The notes beneath the pieces are model-generated. The model was not told the DNA's origin and did no database searches. It worked only from the letters and a program-made list of their open reading frames with translations. The position numbers were made by a program, and so were the translations under genes. This document shows, piece after piece, positions 45,003-56,918 of a DNA stretch of 64,000 bases. Source of the DNA: Lophium mytilinum (lineage: Eukaryota > Ascomycota > Dothideomycetes > Mytilinidiales > Mytilinidiaceae); the NCBI GenBank assembly GCA_010093605.1, contig MU004189.1, forward strand, positions 999,834 to 1,063,833, read 5' to 3'. Every line of letters begins with the position of its first letter. The stretch's first letter is position 1.

Positions 45003-46817
45003 TTACTCTGACCACCATTCATGGTTTTGGACGTTCAACCGCATCTGATTCTCCCACTCCGCGATCTGCTCAGGAGATACCTCCTCCTCCACATCTTCAT
45101 GATCGTACCCGTGTCCCCTGTCTGATATCCCACGCCGCCTCCGCATGCCTACGCCCTGTGCAAGAGCACCCAGCCCTCCTCCCATCGCTGGATAGAACGC
45201 GCTGCACTGCTGCAACGACGCCGCCGGCTCTACTGGAGTATCCACGACCTCACTCCGTGGCATCCTCCTCGCCGGCATAGAAGCAAACCCTTCCGGCAGC
45301 GATCCCACCCGCACGCTCCCCCTACCAGGCCGACGGCGATACAGTGCATCTTCCGTCGACGGCGCACCCCGCGTCAACCTCTCCAGCTCTTGCGCAGCCT
45401 CTTGCGCGCTGGCCGCCCCAGCTAACCTCGCCGTCTTCGTCAATATGTGCGCTGCGGTAGCTCGTTCGCCATATCTCCGCACCATCTCTTCCCTCGAGAG
45501 CTCAGGTGTTGGTCGGAGGGGTGTGGATCTGAAGCCGCGGGATCGGAGCGCCTGCTCCTTTGCCTCTGTATCCTCTGTCCTGAGCATCACCTTCTGCGCC
45601 TCGAGCGCCCTGGCCATCTCGGCGGCTCGGTATGCTGAAGCGGCCTGCTCTTGGGTAAGAGTGCGATATAGCGCGTTAAGGCGGCGGTTGGCGAGCTCGT
45701 GCTCCTCCGGGGTGCCTTGGCCGGAGCTGACAGCGTTGACTAGGCCTTCCAAGACTGGGTCGGCGGAGACGCGCTCTTGGAGAAGCTTCCTGACGGATTT
45801 GGTCAGCGCTGGCCGAGGGCCTGCAGGGGCGCCGCTGTGGAGTTGCTGGTCTTGGCCATCGCCCAAATCGAAGGACTGGTTTTGGTGCTGAACGAAGGTT
45901 TGGCCCTCGTTCTGGCCATCACTTCGATTAGTCTGCCGAGCTTCGTAGCCTTGATCTCCAAGGACCCCATCCTGATAGCTTTCTTGAAATCCCCTCTCCA
46001 CACTCTCAGCCACGAACTTCTGAGTCTGGGACGTGCTACGAGATCTGTTGCCCGGCATATGCATGAAAGTCTCGCGGTTCGTCCTCCTCAACTTCTCTTC
46101 CCAAGTTTCGCCTTCCTCCCTCGCCTGTTCGTGTGGCACGATTCTCAGATCTCCATCGCCCCGGTACCAGCGCTTGAAGGCAGTAGCGTTGTCGTAGTAG
46201 AAAACCGGGTATTCGAGTTCAGTCTCTTCAAGAGAAAGACCAGTATGGGGGCCTGGGCCATAGAGGAGGACCTCGGGCTTCGGTAGGTTGGGATCGCGTT
46301 CGTAAGAAAACTCGTCTTCGGTGAGAGTGGAGAGCAGCGCTGCACCTTCAGCAATGTAAGAAGCGTCCCTGGAGGCGCGTTCCGCCGCTGTCACAGCTAC
46401 AGCATCGCTGCCTACTTCGCCCCTCCTCTTAAGCTCAGATCTCTGACGCGGCGAGGTCTGATCTTCCCGTCCCCGTCTTGTACGCTGCGGGAAAGGGGTG
46501 TTTCCAGCGGGGCCCGTTACGAAGGTAGCCATTGTCTCCGGTCTCTGCGGCGTGAATATGGGATCTTCAAACGTGAAGTCAGGGAAGGGCGAGCTGAATG
46601 GTCTCGCCGGCGTCATCGCGGAATCTGATGGTGATGTGTTCGAGCTAGGGCGTGGAGTCGCTATCCGGGGTGCTGGTAAGAGTGTGTGGAGCATGTGGGG
46701 AGAAGACGCGGTTGCTCGCGCTCCGGAAAGAGCCTCGCGCTGCTGCGGCGTCATGAGATATTGGGGATTGATACGGCTGGGCGGGTTTGGTGTGTCTTCG
46801 CTGCGTGACGGTGTCAT
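45003..46817 (-). CDS. Unknown protein, largely disordered, 604 residues
   Basis: A single uninterrupted exon. The N-terminal 200 residues are Pro/Ser/Thr/Arg-rich and probably unstructured. A short Trp/Tyr-containing patch follows (YYDNATAFKRWYRGDGDLRI). The centre is Gln/Asp-rich. Around residues 350-480 there are Ala/Glu/Arg-rich helices that could form coiled coils (RAAEMARALEAQKVMLRTED, AAHILTKTARLAGAASAQEA). The C terminus is acidic (EDVEEEVSPEQIAEWENQMR). No known domain, signal peptide or membrane segment. The length without stops and the compositional bias support it being real; the function is unknown. Confidence 0.75.
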   Translation of the reverse strand: MTPSRSEDTPNPPSRINPQYLMTPQQREALSGARATASSPHMLHTLLPAPRIATPRPSSNTSPSDSAMTPARPFSSPFPDFTFEDPIFTPQRPETMATFVTGPAGNTPFPQRTRRGREDQTSPRQRSELKRRGEVGSDAVAVTAAERASRDASYIAEGAALLSTLTEDEFSYERDPNLPKPEVLLYGPGPHTGLSLEETELEYPVFYYDNATAFKRWYRGDGDLRIVPHEQAREEGETWEEKLRRTNRETFMHMPGNRSRSTSQTQKFVAESVERGFQESYQDGVLGDQGYEARQTNRSDGQNEGQTFVQHQNQSFDLGDGQDQQLHSGAPAGPRPALTKSVRKLLQERVSADPVLEGLVNAVSSGQGTPEEHELANRRLNALYRTLTQEQAASAYRAAEMARALEAQKVMLRTEDTEAKEQALRSRGFRSTPLRPTPELSREEMVRRYGERATAAHILTKTARLAGAASAQEAAQELERLTRGAPSTEDALYRRRPGRGSVRVGSLPEGFASMPARRMPRSEVVDTPVEPAASLQQCSAFYPAMGGGLGALAQGVGMRRRRGISDRGHGYDHEDVEEEVSPEQIAEWENQMRLNVQNHEWWSE

Positions 46818-49136
46818 CGTGTACTTCAGCGAGTGCGTTGTGAGCCAAACGATGTCGCTTCTAGGGCCGTTTGCTGGAAGCGTTGTATTGCTGTGATGTT
46901 GCGGGGTGTAGGCGAGATATTTGACCTGATCAAGTCAAATGCCTACGCGCATGAATTCACCACTGCCTAAACGGAACCTTCCGTTGATGATAGCCTTACT
47001 TGCTATGGTACGGTGCTGTGATTAAAGAATCAAAACTCAGCTGGAATATTTCCAGACGAGACCTGTGTCCTGCACGGAGCCTTGAAAACGTGACAGGCCT
47101 CTCAAGCACGCAAGGAAAAGCCGGACGAAGTGTTTCGATATACTGCTTCAAAAGCTGGGGAATACATCGAAACTTGAGAATGATGAAAAAGACTTGTAAG
47201 ACCGGCCTCTACACGAGCAGTGGAGGTGCGGTTTAGTTTAGTGTTTCATAGCACCAGAAGGAGGCTAAGAAGGATTTCTCGAAGACTGATGACAAAATTA
47301 AGGGCGTGTGGAATTTCGGGAAAATGAGAGTTTTGGAAGGGAGGTCTCTGAGATGACAGCGTATGGAAACATCGATGCGTTGTTTGGTGAGAAAGACATG
47401 ATTGAGAACGATGGGGCTGACTATACGATCCAGTTATACTGCTTCTGATGCTAGATTAATGGAGATTATGCACAATGTCTACAGAATATCGAAGTACTTA
47501 GCTCTAGATCGACTATCTACTAAAACAATATCTCATCTATTTGTCTGTTAGCCCTAGCACACAAAATCCTCCATCGAAGCGATAGTCATTTTCCATTTTC
47601 TCAAGATCCCAGGAATTTAGCGCTAATCAAGAATGGCCACAACATCCCCGACTTCCGCAATCAGCGTTCCTAATCCTAGATACCTATAGTATAACTCACC
47701 TAGCCCATCGATAGCACGCGCGGCTAGCTTTTAGCGTTCAAAAGCTCGAGGCTCCAATTCAGACCTTGACGGAGATGGATCTTGCGTCTCCTGCTGCAAA
47801 AATCGTCGGAGGAAGTCTTGGTAATCATGGTTGTAACATCCATCTTCGCCCTCGAGAGTAAAGGCGCAGTATCTCCAGAGGAGTTATATTTGACGATGTG
47901 ATTTGGAATTCCAAAAATTCAACCCAAGCTCGAGTTATTCAGCATTCCCAAAGAGTTCAGGAGACCATAGAGCAAGAGGCATTGCCATACGCTCCAACTT
48001 GACCTGACCTTACCCTGAACAGTTTGGGAGACACGTTAGATTGCGGGTAGTTCGAGTGGGCTCGTACTTTTAGCGTCCCATTTTCGCAGGAACGATTGGA
48101 AATGCTTAGGAGAAACTCTCGAGTGGAGATCCGCGTCTAAATGGACATCCTCTTTAGATTTTGGGCTCTGATACTTCGCATCTCGACAGACTGCACTCGG
48201 ATACCATTTGATAGCAACTTCCTCCCGCGGATTGCCGCTCCTCTAGCTATCGCATCGAAGAGCTACTCGGTCGTCATATTCGATTTGTTCCCTGCAATTT
48301 TGACGGTCTTGAATGCGTTATCGTCAATGGCCGGAAGACTCGGAATATAATTTTAATACTCAAACAGTCCAAAACTAGCATGGCGAAGTAAGCAGGTGGA
48401 AGGGTGGAGAAGTAGTTAGATGGGGCTAGTTCGGCAGAGTACATTGGGGCAATTGAGAGGATGGGAATCGAGAAGCTTCATTTGAGTGGGTACACAGCGA
48501 GATTAAAAAACATTCACCTTGTGTCTACAGGGAACTCTTTCATATCTGCGACTTGCGTTTATTCCATGGCGGTAGCACGCGATTCTAGAAGTCATATCTA
48601 AAATGCAATGCTGTTCCCACAATCCGCGCGCCGTAAGATGAAGCCCCTCAAAAGGCCCCGATGTCCAGTACACAGGAGAAGCAAGGTTTAGTTGGCTCGT
48701 AGAGAGCCACAAGGAGGTTCTGCGTGGACGATGAATGATTGATGATGGAAGATGGATCATGGACGATGGATAATGGAAGCGTGGCGGACAAACAGAGGCG
48801 AGGAGGCTGATGCCAGCATGGCGGGACGGGTATCGCCAACACCGCACCCAACCGCTCAAACAAACCAGTCCAGACGTAAATATAAATATACAATCTCCTC
48901 CACCATATCATCAGTAAAATCCAAAAACATAAAACATTCCTCTCCAACTCGCGATATGGTCGCACGAGCACACGCGCTTCGCATCGAGGCGCATCCGCCC
49001 GTACCTCACCGCTAGTTCCAACCAAACTGCACCTCAACACCACCGCGCATACCATCCTTCAATCCCGTCAGCATCGCCCACTTCGAAACATCCCAGGATT
49101 GTAGATACGAACGTGATATCCTACACACACAGTCTT
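46818..49136. other. Gene-poor region
   Basis: About 2.3 kb with only short frames, AT-richer between 47400 and 48400. A gatgga-type simple repeat occurs at 48729-48776. No transposase or other protein motif is recognisable. Confidence 0.5.
48729..48776. repeat. gatgga/gatga-type simple repeat
   Basis: Imperfect 5-9 bp units of the form gatgatgga, gatggatca, gatggata in a run of about 48 bp. Confidence 0.7.
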
Positions 49137-49310
49137 CTAATTCAGATACACCCACCCCCCCACCAACGCCGCGGTGCCCACAACACCGTACTGCGTGACC
49201 TGCACATTCGCGGCCGCGCCGGTGCTGTTGTTGTTGCCGCCGCTCTTCTTCTTCGCCTCAACGGAAGCGGCGGCGGTGAGGAGAGTGATGAAAAGGGGTG
49301 TGAATCTCAT
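49137..49310 (-). CDS. Small secreted/surface protein, 57 residues
   Basis: An intact 57-codon frame: MRFTPLFITLLTAAASVEAK is a clear signal peptide. It is followed by a short Lys/Gly/Asn-rich linker (KKSGGNNNSTG) with one NST sequon, then AAANVQVTQYGVVGTAALVG and GWVYLN. The hydrophobic C terminus (VVGTAALVGGWVYL) resembles the tail of GPI-anchored or membrane-inserted fungal miniproteins. No cysteines, so it is not a typical disulfide-rich effector. Upstream is a TATA-like sequence at 49473-49478. Coding is inferred from signal peptide plus tail plus promoter. Confidence 0.65.
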   Translation of the reverse strand: MRFTPLFITLLTAAASVEAKKKSGGNNNSTGAAANVQVTQYGVVGTAALVGGWVYLN

Positions 49311-51088
49311 GATGTCGGATAGTGCTGGTTGCTAGTCGCGTAGTTGTGGTTTGCGCGTTTAGTTCTAGTGAGAGGAGGGAGTTTTGGTTTATGCGTAAGA
49401 GGATAGCGATGAGAAAGTGGTTGTGGAACAAGGGAGTATCAAGCTTCCCGAAATGAGGACGCCGTCATTGCCTATATATGAAATGCGTCATGTTAACTGC
49501 TAACACCAAAACAAGCACAGCCTAGCAGCCGCAAAACCCAGTCAGGGCGCTCGCAAAAACGATGACAGTCGCCAAGCGGCTCCGCCAAAAACTTGGAAAA
49601 CAAGCCGTATGCACGGTGATATGGCTGACGGGGGCGGGGCTTGGCTGCAGCGGGGGTGTCTTGGCGGTGGGGGCTGAGCTTATGGGCGAGAACTTCCTGT
49701 GTTTGGAAGAACGGATAAATGGAGCAAAGATGTAGAAGGAAAGATATCCCTGGCTTGGGCTTACTTTGTTCCCTACCAGCTCCTTGTGTTCTGCGTATTC
49801 TGAGCACAAAGAATCTCTCCATACGACTTGATGGGTAACTGCGCTCGTACTGGAAATCGCAGGCTTACTTAAGACCTTGGTTAACTTAACGTTTTCCTGC
49901 TTGGCCATGCGAATCTAACTTGGAATCTTTGCAAGGCTTGTTCGCCAAGAGCGATATAGATCGATGCCACGTGCATAGCATCTTGGACCGGCTCAAAGCA
50001 GATCGAGTACCTCCAGCCGTGGCAACGACTACCAATCAAGCATGAGAGACTGTCTTGATGAGAGAGAACTGCGGCTCGCGAGTAGAACGAGCAGACGCAA
50101 ATGGTGACAATGCATACTCCCCAAGTAAAGAGCAATCGCTGGGGTAATCCCAGAAGTGTTCAGAATTCCGTCGCAGCCACGAATCTTCAAACTATATACT
50201 TTCATGTGGTCCAAAGCAATTGCGAACGTTCTCATTTCGATTCTTCCATTGGTATGGTTCTATCACGACAGATCTCGTAATATCCAGCCGCCCTTTATTG
50301 GGGACATATCAACGCAAGCTTCTGCTCGGCAGGTATTTGATATCTGCACGCATCCCACCTTCCCTAAATCTTGCGTAGTTTGCAGCACACCTCCGTCTCG
50401 AGCGATCTTCAGCTATCCAGTGAAACCGCCGCGTATTCCTCACCCTACCCCGTCATGGAGCAGAGTATCGGAGTTTCCAAGTACATGGAACCGTCAAGTC
50501 TCGATCTCGTCAAGAAGGCTGTTCGTCGGCCGCAGAAAAATGGTGGAAGAACGCGCACTGTGAATGAAATCCTAATCCTCGTTGAGATACCACAAAGCCC
50601 ACTGAAGCTGTGGTATACCTGGTGCTGGAAGCACATTTCCGCGAGGGCTGGATCAAGAAACAGTTGGCGGAAAGGATTACTAGGACCGAAAGCATTGTGC
50701 ACGGGGTAGGCGAAGCTACAAAGAGTGATTTGAATCAAGCCTAGATTGTGTCTTAAAGAGAGCAGTAGAAGCGGCGATCCTCGTAGCATGTATCTTTGGG
50801 CAGGGCCAAGAGATTTATGATAGCGAAATCAAAAACTTGACTCAGTGATACAAGAAGAGAGTAGTATTATGGAATTATGAGTGGAGTCATACTAACCATT
50901 CATATATGTATCTACTCCACCAGAAGACTTCTGCGCCTAGCTCAAGGCTGGAGTCGCAAATGCCCTCTCTTGCGACCTAGGAAAACACCTAATAAGGCAT
51001 CTCCCGGCCCATCCGTCCCAGTGGACTCTCTCCCCCAACCCTCCAATTAAATATTAAAAACTATAAGTTACGTAAGGTAAAAGCAACG
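49311..51088. other. Gene-poor region
   Basis: Contains several overlapping short frames (up to 135 codons) on both strands with no recognisable features. None is called as a gene. Confidence 0.45.
49473..49478 (-). promoter_or_regulatory. TATA-like box for the 57-residue protein
   Basis: tatata about 165 bp upstream of the small secreted protein start. Confidence 0.35.
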
Positions 51089-51220
51089 CAACGCTGGGAA
51101 TCACCTGGGTCAACTCTCCTCACGGCTCAGAGGTTCCATCATCCAAAATCAAAAAAGCAACGCTGGGAATCACCTGGGTCAACTCTCCTCACGCCGGAGG
51201 CTCCATCATCCAAAAAGCAA
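51089..51220. repeat. Two-copy direct repeat, 69-bp period
   Basis: Two copies beginning caacgctgggaatcacctgg at 51089 and 51158. They are nearly identical over about 35 bp and share the tail ccatcatccaaaa. Confidence 0.9.
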
Positions 51221-51609
51221 AACTAACAAAGGAAATCCACCCAGGCCGTCTGCCCTTTTATCAGATCTTTTTTCTTTTTACGTTTTTTTGGGGTTTTTTG
51301 TTTTCTGAACCGGGAACCGCCACGGCAGTGGGTCCTCTCACACCTTCCATACAAACCATACTCTCCAGTCCTCTCTTCGTTCAGTCGTCCGTAGCGCAAG
51401 GCGTGGGAATCAGTCGGCATCCCAGTCAGGCTCGGTCGGTCGATCGTCGGTCGGTCCAGTGGGCGTTGGCGTGTAGTCGACAGCGCAATCGGCTATGGGA
51501 ACGTGGTTAGCTGAGCGTTCCGTAGGAGGGAAGGGAAGTGAAAGGGAGGCCCTGCTACTCACCTGCTGTGTCAGTCCTCCGGGTGGGTCACACTCCTCCT
51601 CTCTCGATA

Positions 51610-52110
51610 CTTCGCAAGCCGTGGCCATCACAAACCATCAGGCACCTGCTGCATCTCCCCCTCTTGAAACACCGCAAGCCGTGGTCATCACAAACCCTCA
51701 GGCACCTGCTGCATCTCCCCCTCTTGAAACACCGCAAGCCGTGGTCATCACAAACCCTCAGGCACTCGCCATGTCTCCTCCACTCTTGAAGACCCGCAAG
51801 CCGTGGCCATCACAAACCATCAGGCACCTGCCGTATCTCCTCCTCTTGAAACACTTGCAAGCCGTGGCCATCACAAACCCTCAGGCACTCGCCATGTCTC
51901 CTCCACTCTTGAAAAACCGCAAGCCGTGGCCATCACAAACCATCAGGCGCCTGCCGTATTTCCTCCACTCTTGAAAATATCCGCAAGCCGTGGCCAACAC
52001 AAACCATCAGGCACCTGCCATGTGTCCGCCGCTCTTGAAACACCCGCAAGCCGTGGCCTCCCACAATCCATCAGGCGCTTGCTGTATCTCTCCTCCACTT
52101 GTCCATCAAT
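51610..52110. repeat. Eight-unit minisatellite, 60-64 bp period
   Basis: Units centred on cgcaagccgtggccatcaca start at 51613, 51673, 51733, 51795, 51856, 51918, 51982 and 52045. Spacings are 60, 60, 62, 61, 62, 64 and 63 bp. Each contains caggcacctgc and an atctcc(t/c)cc..cttgaaa stretch. The length changes fall in the segment just before cgcaagcc. The first units keep one frame as a 20-residue repeat (PQAVVITNPQAPAASPPLET); later ones do not, so coding across the array is doubtful. Confidence 0.92.
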
Positions 52111-52164
52111 CCGGGTGGTGGTCGAATCCGTCTCCGTGAGCGTAGCCTGCTACGAACTCTCGCG

Positions 52165-52217
52165 CTGTGGAAGATTAGCAGACGATAACTAATAGAACAG
52201 TGTGGAGGAGTACTTAC
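52165..52217 (-). other. Possible 53-bp intron of an unassigned minus-strand transcript
   Basis: On the minus strand cga|gtaagt and tgctaat..cttccacag| make a textbook fungal intron, between the minisatellite and the gene at 52517. A further gtgagt donor lies beyond the array near 51570. The exons on either side do not form a long open frame, so this may be a 3'-UTR or non-coding transcript intron. Confidence 0.45.
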
Positions 52218-52516
52218 TCGCCGTATCCAATCCTCCAGCCAGTTCCTCTCTCCTCTAAAACATTGGTCGAATCCGTTTCCACGAGCCGAGGCCTCATCCC
52301 CAATCCTCGGGCGTCTCGCGAAAATCCCAATCCTTCCTCCACTTCCGCGACCATTCATCCATACCGACAGGAACACTCTCCATGAGTAGGGAACTCATCA
52401 AAATCCCCAAGAGACTCGAGTGGTCGTAGTCCTAGTCTGTCGAATGGCATGAAATGATCTCCATCTCTGTATGTTGACACATCTGGTTGTCCTGGTAACG
52501 ACACGTCAAGGGCGCT

Positions 52517-54168
52517 TCAGCCTCCGATCACCCATCGGCGTTCGAGCATGTAGCGCAGCCCCTTGTGTGTGTTGTCGTCAGGAACAATCCATGGCAGGGT
52601 GTCGGCTGGTAGGACTTCCATGAAATTGACAAGAGGAAGATCCAGACCAAAGCGAGAACCGACGTGGTACAATGACTCCAACATACTACGGTAGTCGGCT
52701 TTCCCGTCCTCAATGAGGGGGGTAGTCCCGGCTAGGTTGGCGGATCCGTAGTACATCTCCTCAAATACCGTTGTCCATCCGAGAATATTGGCTTGCTCGG
52801 GGGTCAGAACCTTCACCCTGTGCTTGTCCATCGTATGAACGAGCTTGGCGATAGATTCCTTGATGGACTCTGCCATTGGCGTGAACATAGCTTGCCTAGC
52901 CTCGTTGAGGCGGTGATGCCCAGTCAAGATAGCACGAATGTGGCACAAGCGAACTTCAATGAAGCGGCTGTCGGGACCCTTTCGGAGACACCACTGCCAG
53001 AAAAGCTCGTTGTGCTTCTTCTGCTGATCGAGGAATGACTGGTAAAAGAACTCTTCCAAAGAAACCTCGCTGCGAAGCGGATTGTCGGGGTGGTTTCGGT
53101 GGTAGAATGACGACGGGTCGAGGGTTTTGAACTCGAAAGGCGGATCTTCTTCCATGTCCATGGCGTCAAGATCCTCCTCCTCCTCTTCCCAATCATCTTC
53201 TTCTTCGGGCATCCGCTCCGGCGTGCGCATGGCGGCTCTGCGCGACGAGCGGTCGATTATCGCGAGTTTATCAAACTCGAGCACCGTGGCCAACTCCTTG
53301 AAGGTGACACGGTTCTCAGTTCGCCTTGACTCTGTAAATGATTATTAGCAAGATATTAAAAATAGGAGTATGTTGGACCGTACCACTTATGACTCGTCGC
53401 ATAGCGGAGCTGGGCTGTGCAGACTCCTTGTTCCACCGGGAGATGGTCTTGTCCTGTGACTCCCTAACGGTGGGCAATAGGGCGGCTGCAAGGCGCTCGT
53501 CCTCTGGTATTTGGTCAGCTCATCGGCCTCGAGAAGAGTTTCATTTGATGGTAAACTTACCTTGCAGACGCAGCGCTTTGCGGTGAACCTTCCTATTAGC
53601 TACCTCGATCCTCAATCGATTCCGCTCCTGGTTGATCTTGACTATCTTCACAGGGTCCGTGATCGGGCGATGGAAGTGACGCCCATCAAGATGATAGGCA
53701 CACTCTAGACCGTGAAGAAACGTGTCTTCGGCATTCCAGGGGCAAGGTGCCTTGGGAGCCGGTAACGCGGGAGGAGGGAATAACGAGGCGGTGGGGCGAG
53801 CCGGGGTAGCTTGACGACCGCACTTCATACGAAGGCGGTTCATGAAAGGGACCACTTTGGACGCGAGTCCCTTGACGACGGCTGTTTTTTGGGCCAGGGT
53901 CCTCGCCATGGACTTTGCGTAGGGGAACTTGGCTGCTACGAAGAGTCTGCGACCAATAAGGTACAGACCCGGAATAGTCAGTCCGGCGAGGGTGACACCA
54001 ATTGTCAGTTGCGTAAGCAATACGAGGTCCAACTCGGGATCAAACTTGACCATGCTGCAGGACTACTTGAGGTCAGTTGCTGCAGTGGTAGGCGAAGGAG
54101 TAAACAAGAGGGAAACTTACGGCCGGAGCCTCCAAGCAGGCAATGTACCGATCGTAAGAAAGGGACAT
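52517..54168 (-). CDS. Unknown protein with an N-terminal membrane segment
   Basis: Four exons (54168-54121, 54062-53561, 53503-53384, 53331-52517; introns 58, 57 and 52 bp) give 494 residues. The short first exon reads MSLSYDRYIACLEAPA. A single strong hydrophobic stretch (LVLLTQLTIGVTLAGLTIPG) follows at about residues 30-50, then basic residues, a Pro-rich linker and a Lys/Arg-rich helix (KINQERNRLRIEVANRKVHR). An acidic run (EEEDDWEEEEEDLDAMDMEE) precedes a folded C-terminal half (LEEFFYQSFLDQQKKHNELF, FIEVRLCHIRAILTGHHRLN). I do not recognise the family. All joins use canonical splice sites, and the acceptor choice at the first intron avoids an immediate stop. Confidence 0.78.
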
Positions 54169-55568
54169 TGTAATAGTCGTCGAGCTGATGGAAATTGGAA
54201 CGTGAATGATAGCTGGTATGCGAAGCGTGCTTGCAAATGCTGGTAGGCGATGCGAAGCTGAACAACAGAAGTCGTGAAGAAGAGAGAAGGGCTCGCGGGC
54301 GCTGAGTTTATTTGTAGATTTGGCGGGGCTGCTGTGTTGGTTGCTAGGCAACTGGTTCCGTGAGGAAACTCCGCTCCGCGTTTTCTATCGTGAGTTCAGA
54401 TGAAAGGGGTGCATGTGATAGAAGTTGGGGAAAGCTTGGCGCGGACATTCACAGGGGCCCGCCCTCTCCACATCGACACAGCACAATAACCGCCATCACC
54501 GAAGAGTTCTTACATTACGACGAAAACTGGTCGAGTCACCTGTTGCTAGGAATTATGCACGAAAGAGTATGAAGGGAGAATATAGACGTGCTGCATTGAG
54601 AACTGGGGGGTGGTATGCTGGTATTTGCCACAATGAGCAAGCACCCCAAGTCCCTTAGCAGCAAGCATCATTGAACTTTCGCACCTTAGTACTATCACAA
54701 CCCGTAGTGATAACGAAAGGAATTGTTCATCGCACTCGATATCTTGCTTAAAGTAGACTTCGAAAACTCACTCCTTTCTCGGCGCGGAAACTTACAAAAA
54801 GTGGAAAGTTTCGTCAAGACGCTCATTCAATCAGTAAAAGCTAAAGTTTCGTATTATTAGGTCTCCCACTATCTCGGAATGCTTTGAGGCCCTTCTGAAC
54901 CATGAGTTCGAGATATGTCATTGCTAAGCGTCGTGACTTTCTAGTCTGTCTAGTCTCGCAAAGGGGCACTGCACTTATCTTCAAGGGCCAGTAGCTAGAT
55001 TGATGTACTCACTACGAGGATTAAGGTGCATCGCAATACTCAGGGGCGTACAATGGGATGCATTGGATGGTCCGAGATGAAGTGAGGTCCGAGAGGAAGA
55101 AGTCGCGACGGAAAATCAAAAAGGCCCCATCCTTCTTCTTTCCACACCCCTTCCACCTTCGAGGAATATCCACCCTCTACCTCCATCAATGACCTCGGGA
55201 AATGTCGTCGAACGCGTTGTAGTTCGCTTTTGAGTCAACTCTGCAAGGTCACTGTAATAAAGTTCTTGGCCCCATAGTTTTGCGAACGGGAAGACAGCAT
55301 TGTTGGTGTCCCAGTGTGTTTAATATAGAGAGAACCAGATCAACTCCCTCGGACCCTGAAACACTATCAAGTAGATCGTGTTTTCGAACAAACTAAGGGA
55401 AATGCCTCAGCAAGATTACCCCTGTGGCACCAGGATTGCCTTACCGCTCTTATTACCACCATCCTGAATGAAAGATGAGCCTAAAAGACTGAGATTTAGG
55501 TTCATCCAAGAAATCGAAGAGCCGAACTCCAAAAACATAGACCCGGCATTTCTCCTCTTACCAGATCT
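54169..55568. other. Intergenic region
   Basis: Upstream of the 494-residue gene and downstream of the 428-residue gene. No frame with protein character. Confidence 0.5.
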
Positions 55569-56918
55569 TCACACCGCAATCGCCTCCCCCACAGTTCCCC
55601 CAAACGCCGAACTAAGCCTCCTTAGCGTCGGAGGCGGGGGCAGCTTATATTGATCCAACTCAGGCGAGTATAATGGATCAAGACTCTCACTACACCAGGT
55701 TAGATAGATCCTCCCCCCACCGGACAGTGCAGCAACCAAAAGTCAGACTCACATATGCATAGCATCTGCTTCGCTCCAATGTGCCCCCTCATCCCCCTCC
55801 CCATCCACAGCACTACTCTTGCTAGTAAACTTAAAATAATCCCCATCCCCCTCCATCTTACTCCCCCCACTCCCCGCCGTCGAAAAGAACGGACTCATCC
55901 TCACATCCTCCGCACTCGGCGTCGGCGGAATCGTCGACAACCGCTGAATATGATGATGACTCGCATGCACCGCCGGCGGCGCCTGCGGCATGCCCGGAAT
56001 CCTCGTCGGACACGCCGCACTCACACTCTGCCGCAGCGAGCTCGGATTCGTCACCGAGCTCACCGAACCTGTGCGCCACCCCTTCGGCGACGCAGGCGCC
56101 GGACTCGGGTTCAAAGCCCCCCCGGGCATACCATGCGAGTGGCTGAACGCGCGCTTGATAAGCCCAAACGCCGCGCTCGCGTTGCTAGAGCTCCTGCTTG
56201 TCCGCCGACTCGACAACACCCCGTTGTCGAACCCCATCTGGCTCGACGACACCGACGAGATGCTCCCGCTGCGCTCCATGAGTGAGAAGACGCCGCGCAG
56301 CGCGGCGACGGCGCCGTCAACGGCCGACTGCACGGAGCCCCACGCGTACTCCATCGCGATGAAGTCGTCGCGCCAATCTTCCATGTCGCGGATGCCGGCG
56401 AGGCAGACCTCGACGGCGTCGGCGATGATGGTGGCGCCGACGATCCAGGCGTTGGCGACGACGTCTTGGGAGGCGAGGGGCTGCTGCTCGATGAGCGAGA
56501 TAGCGGCGTTGGCGGTTTTGTCGATGGCGTGGTCGGCCATTTCGCGCTGCTGGCCCGCGTCGACGCGGAGGAGGCTGCGCTTGCTGTCGGTGCTCATGCT
56601 GCCGTTGCCGGTGCCGTGGCCGACGCGGAATATCTGCGATTTGGCGGAGTCGTAGACGGCTTTGAAGGCGTCCTGGTGCACGTAGGCGATGCCAGCGTTG
56701 AGGTTGTCGAGGGTGGAGAGGACGGCGTCGGCGTCGTCGAGGGAGGCGTTCAAGGTGGCGACGTGGTCGATGCCGTCGATCAGCGCGTGCGCTTGGAGGG
56801 TTTTGAAGAAGGTGTAGTCGGAGGTGCGGCGGGCGGCGTGGAGGTTGTGGCGGACGAGGGCGATGCGTTGGGTCCAGTGCAGCTGGCGAGCATTGGCGGG
56901 AGTGCCAGAGATGGCCAT
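55569..56918 (-). CDS. Unknown helical protein with Ser/Pro-rich tail, 428 residues
   Basis: Two exons (56918-55753, 55689-55569; 63-bp intron). The second exon is easy to miss. Stopping at the in-frame TGA after ADAMHM would ignore a perfect gtgagt donor, and the spliced continuation ESLDPLYSPELDQYKLPPPP then TLRRLSSAFGGTVGEAIAV reads well. Residues 1-215 are alpha-helical (QRIALVRHNLHAARRTSDYT, ASLDDADAVLSTLDNLNAGI, NAWIVGATIIADAVEVCLAG). The remainder is Ser/Pro-rich with Arg-Ser motifs, typical of phosphoregulated tails. No known domain is recognised; a helical scaffold role is only a guess. Confidence 0.82.

Noticed and set aside
45777-46286. 169-codon plus-strand frame opposite the 604-residue protein
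   Set aside because: It is a complement shadow of a low-complexity coding region.
51495-51974. 159-codon plus-strand frame with 20-residue repeats
   Set aside because: The frame exists only because the first units are exactly 60 bp; later units shift frame, and there is no signal, domain or splice support.
51610-52110. Repeat array considered as a CRISPR
   Set aside because: Units are near-identical throughout with no unique spacers, and the organism is eukaryotic.
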